Positions 61,343-64,000 of a DNA stretch of 64,000 bases are shown here, piece by piece (the stretch's first letter is position 1; each line of letters begins with the position of its first letter). Both the position numbers and the translations under genes were made by a program. The stretch lies in contig JAFCMP010000514.1 of assembly GCA_017506865.1 (NCBI GenBank), forward strand, positions 868,001 through 932,000, written 5' to 3'. Origin of the DNA: Tribonema minus (Eukaryota > Sar > Xanthophyceae > Tribonematales > Tribonemataceae). The notes under the pieces were generated by a model. That model was given only the letters and a program-made list of their open reading frames with translations. It did not search any database and had not been told where the DNA came from.

Positions 61343-64000
61343 CTAGCTCATGCACGAGTAGTACACGGTGGTGACGAACTTCTGCTTGTAGCGCTGCGTC
61401 ATGCCGAGCACCATCATGCCGTCCTTGATCGCCGTGCAGTACAGGTGATTCAGCGCGACGTGCTGCGGCGGCGGCAGCGCCGTGGGGTCGTTCGAGGGGG
61501 GGTTCTTGTTGAGGATGATGTGGCGCAGGTGGGGGGGGAGGGGGGGCGGTTCTTTGGTGTACTCGTCGAGGTCAGGGGTGAACTGCGAGTACAGGTCGTC
61601 GCCCTCGGGCTTGTTCCTGCGGAAGCGCGAGTGCAGGCGGTGGCAGCGCTCGGTGGTGAGTCACAGGCTGTGGAACGAGACGGGCAGTATTGCCAGTTGA
61701 TTTACATGCGCTGTTTGGTTATTCTCACCGACAAGTACCGCGAAGTTGATGGGATGCATGAATGATGAGGCAGTGACATGGGCACTTCACCATTTCATTT
61801 CAACTTTGCCAACCTCAACTTCAGCTGCTGACAAAATGTCAAAACTCAGATTGCGTACATGCAACCTTCAACATCTCCACCTTCAACTTCAAATTGTGGG
61901 AGCGTTCCACCTGGCCTGCTCAAAATTGTCGTCCCCGCTGTACGCTTCGACCTCGCTTACGTCGATGAACTTATCTACACAGCCCCCTCAATGTCCATGC
62001 AATCCTCAACACCACACACATCAACTTCAACTGTGGCAGCGCTCACCGGGCCTGCTCAAAGTCGTCATCCCCCGTGTACGCCTCGAACTCGCTCACGTCG
62101 ATAAAGTTGTTGACGCGGCCCTCGATATCCGCGACCGTAGGCTGATCGGGCGCGAACCGCCACTCGTCGTCCACTATGAACTTGAAGGCGTGCTTGCCGC
62201 GCTTGAGGTCGTGTATGTAGGTGAAGTCGTTGCCGCTGCGGTGCATCGGTATCTGCTTCTCCCAGTTGTTGAAGGTGCCGGTGATGTACACCTGGCGCCC
62301 GCCGTGCTCCCACCTGCGGCACAGTCGTAGCGTGCCAGTGAGATGAGGGATTGGAGCCTTATGGATGCTGGCATCATATTCCAGCCCCGGTCAAAGTGAT
62401 GAATCGCGTGCATGGGAAGATCAATGCGTAGTGAGCATTGATACCACCTGTGGCGCAGTCGTAGCGCAGCGACGAAATGAGGAATTGGAGCCATGTGGAC
62501 GTTGAGGTCATGTTGCCCCGGTTGAAGTGATGAATTACGCGCATGTAAAATTATATGCGTAGTGAGCATTGATACCACCTGCGGCGCAGTCGCAATGCGA
62601 CGGGGGGTGAGGCAGCATCGCTGTGTGGATGGTGGGATCATGTTGCAGCCCCGGTTGAAGTGATGAATCACGTGAAGTTGTTGTCGTTGCGGTGCATTGG
62701 ACCTTGTTATATATGCATGATGAGCACTGATCCCACCTGCGGCGCGGTCTTAGCGCAACAGAGGGGAGGCAGTGTAGCCATTCTTGGGGCTCTAGTACAT
62801 CAGGCTGACGCAGTACTGCTTGAGGCTCAGCCACTGCCGTGTACACATGGCAAACTGCGTCTCCCGAGCAACCGATGATGGCAACCTGCGCTCATCCCAA
62901 CCCTAATCCTCATGCTGCACCACCCTCCTGACCCTAGGCAGGCACGACAATGGGGGGCAGCAGCAACCTGCTCACCGTGCTGCAAAAAAAAATGGAACGG
63001 CCATCACTTCATACCAACTCAGCAAACTGTGACACAATGCGCAAACAGCACGGCCATGGCGGGTGTGGTACAGCGATGCGCGACCAAGCATCGGCCCACG
63101 CGCAGGCGAGCTGCAAGGATGCCGCTCACTGCGAGAGGCGCACATTCGCATGAGGTGTTGACGCGCTGCACACCATGCACGCGCGCTAGCGGGACGCTAG
63201 CCATCCACGACTGCCCGCCGTCATTACGTTAATCATCATCATCATCATCAGGTCTAGGCGATTGCGCTACGGTGCCCGGTGGCTCGCTGTAGGGCGCCTG
63301 CACACAATGTGAACGGTCGGGCGCCATCCTCTGTAACTGTTACCGTAACCCTAACTCTGATTCTGAACCTAACTCTAAGGAGCACTTCAACAGCAGTGGG
63401 GGATTGAGAGCGCCATCGCACGTGTGCTTGTGGCCCCTACGCCGCTCGCATCCGCGCGCCTGACCCTGACCTGAGCACGAACCCTAACCCTAGCCCGCAC
63501 CCTAAGTTCACGAAGCCTCAACGCTCAGCAACGCACCCAATCACAATGTGGTGACACGTTGTCCTCCTCCTCCTCTCCTCCCCCCTCCACTTCTACCTGA
63601 TCTCAATTTACAGCAACTTCATATGCCACAATGCTCAGCAGTCGCACCTAAACACGGTCGGCACCACGTTGTCCTCCTCCTCCTGGTGCTACCCCTCCAC
63701 GTCCACCTCTTTGTACCCTAACCCTACCAACCCTAACCCCTACCCCTAGCCCTGAATGCCACAACGCTCAGCAGCAGCACCTGAACACTGTCGGCACCAC
63801 ATTGTCCTCCTCCTCCTGCTGCCCCCCCTCCACATCCATCTCCCCCGCGGAATCTAGCCGATCCAGACCGACGCTGTCCAGTTTGTAATCATCGTCAAGC
63901 GGCGTGGCAAACGAATCGGAGAACCCGCCCGGGGCGCCGGGCGCAGTCCTGGTTCCCGAGTATGTTCCCAGGCCATCGCCGCGCAGGTCCCCCCCTTCCT
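61343..64000 (-). CDS. AMPK/SNF1 complex beta subunit (partial, 5' end off the window)
   Basis: Minus-strand exons from beyond 64000 to 63781, 62313-62047 and 61616-61343, joined AG/G and CG/G with intact frame. The beta subunit scaffolds the energy-sensing kinase and binds glycogen or starch. Exon A is acidic and disordered, ending DNVVPTVFR. The splice rebuilds VPTVFRW, the family signature at the start of the CBM48 glycogen-binding domain. Exon B carries the rest of CBM48 (GGRQVYITGTFNNWEK, FTYIHDLKRGKHAFKFIVDD). Exon C is the C-terminal interaction domain: PPPLPPHLRHIILNK, LPPPQHVALNHLYCTAIKDG, MTQRYKQKFVTTVYYSCMS, then stop. All hallmark residues are present. The first exon(s) lie to the right of the window. 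Confidence 0.9.
62311..62760. repeat. Four tandem copies of the beta-subunit CBM exon acceptor region
   Basis: Units of about 130-155 bp start at about 62311, 62443, 62577 and 62733. They share CCACCTGCGGCGCAGTCGTA (the acceptor region on the minus strand), ATGAGG(G/A)ATTGGAGCC and CCCCGGT(T/C)(G/A)AAGTGATGAAT. Only the first is joined to a real exon. Confidence 0.8.
63500..63780 (-). pseudogene. Decayed copies of the beta-subunit exon A donor side
   Basis: About 63533-63600 and 63625-63720 repeat the end of the real exon (plus strand TCGGCACCACATTGTCCTCC, encoding EEEDNVVPT on the minus strand) together with GCAACGCTCAGCAG-type intron sequence. CCCTAACCC stretches separate them. Confidence 0.7.

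Overview
The window is nuclear DNA of a unicellular eukaryote with spliced genes (GT-AG introns), high GC, many low-complexity tracts and scattered TTAGGG/CCCTAA-type runs. It carries one complete integrated DNA virus. A host aldehyde dehydrogenase begins with a signal peptide followed by an SFAP-type motif. That resembles the bipartite leaders of algae with complex red-derived plastids, so a haptophyte, stramenopile or cryptophyte alga is my best guess. The species cannot be named from the sequence.

Bases 501-20675 are a 20,175-bp polinton-like virus (PLV). It is flanked by a 5-bp target duplication (GACAA) and has about 347-bp terminal inverted repeats. Each extreme end is a perfect 30-bp palindrome. 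It encodes an rve (DDE) integrase, a separate tyrosine recombinase, a TVpol-type polymerase/SF3 helicase, an A32/FtsK-like packaging ATPase, a major capsid protein, a probable penton/minor capsid protein, a probable fiber, a basic core-like protein and several small conserved-looking proteins. All main frames are open, so it looks recent and possibly functional. Two internal inverted-repeat systems (447/440 bp, and two tandem arrays of 150-185-bp units) sit next to gene starts. Two short AT-rich motifs split the genes into a replication/recombination class and a structural class.

The virus sits in an intron of a minus-strand host gene made of repeated small exons that encode GGAIYN-type parallel beta-helix repeats. 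Exons lie at 4-360 and 20744-21896.

Bases 21900-30300 hold two intronless divergent ORFs of unknown function, Leu/Ala-rich low-complexity DNA, and a 5'-truncated non-LTR retrotransposon ending in a restriction-like endonuclease domain.

Bases 30315-64000 hold four host genes. They are an NAD-dependent DNA ligase (minus, two exons), a long coiled-coil protein ending in polyglutamine (minus, at least eight exons), a CoA-acylating methylmalonate-semialdehyde dehydrogenase (plus, eleven exons), and an AMPK/SNF1 beta subunit (minus, running off the right edge). The introns of the last three carry decayed tandem copies of the neighbouring exon edges, a striking feature of this genome.
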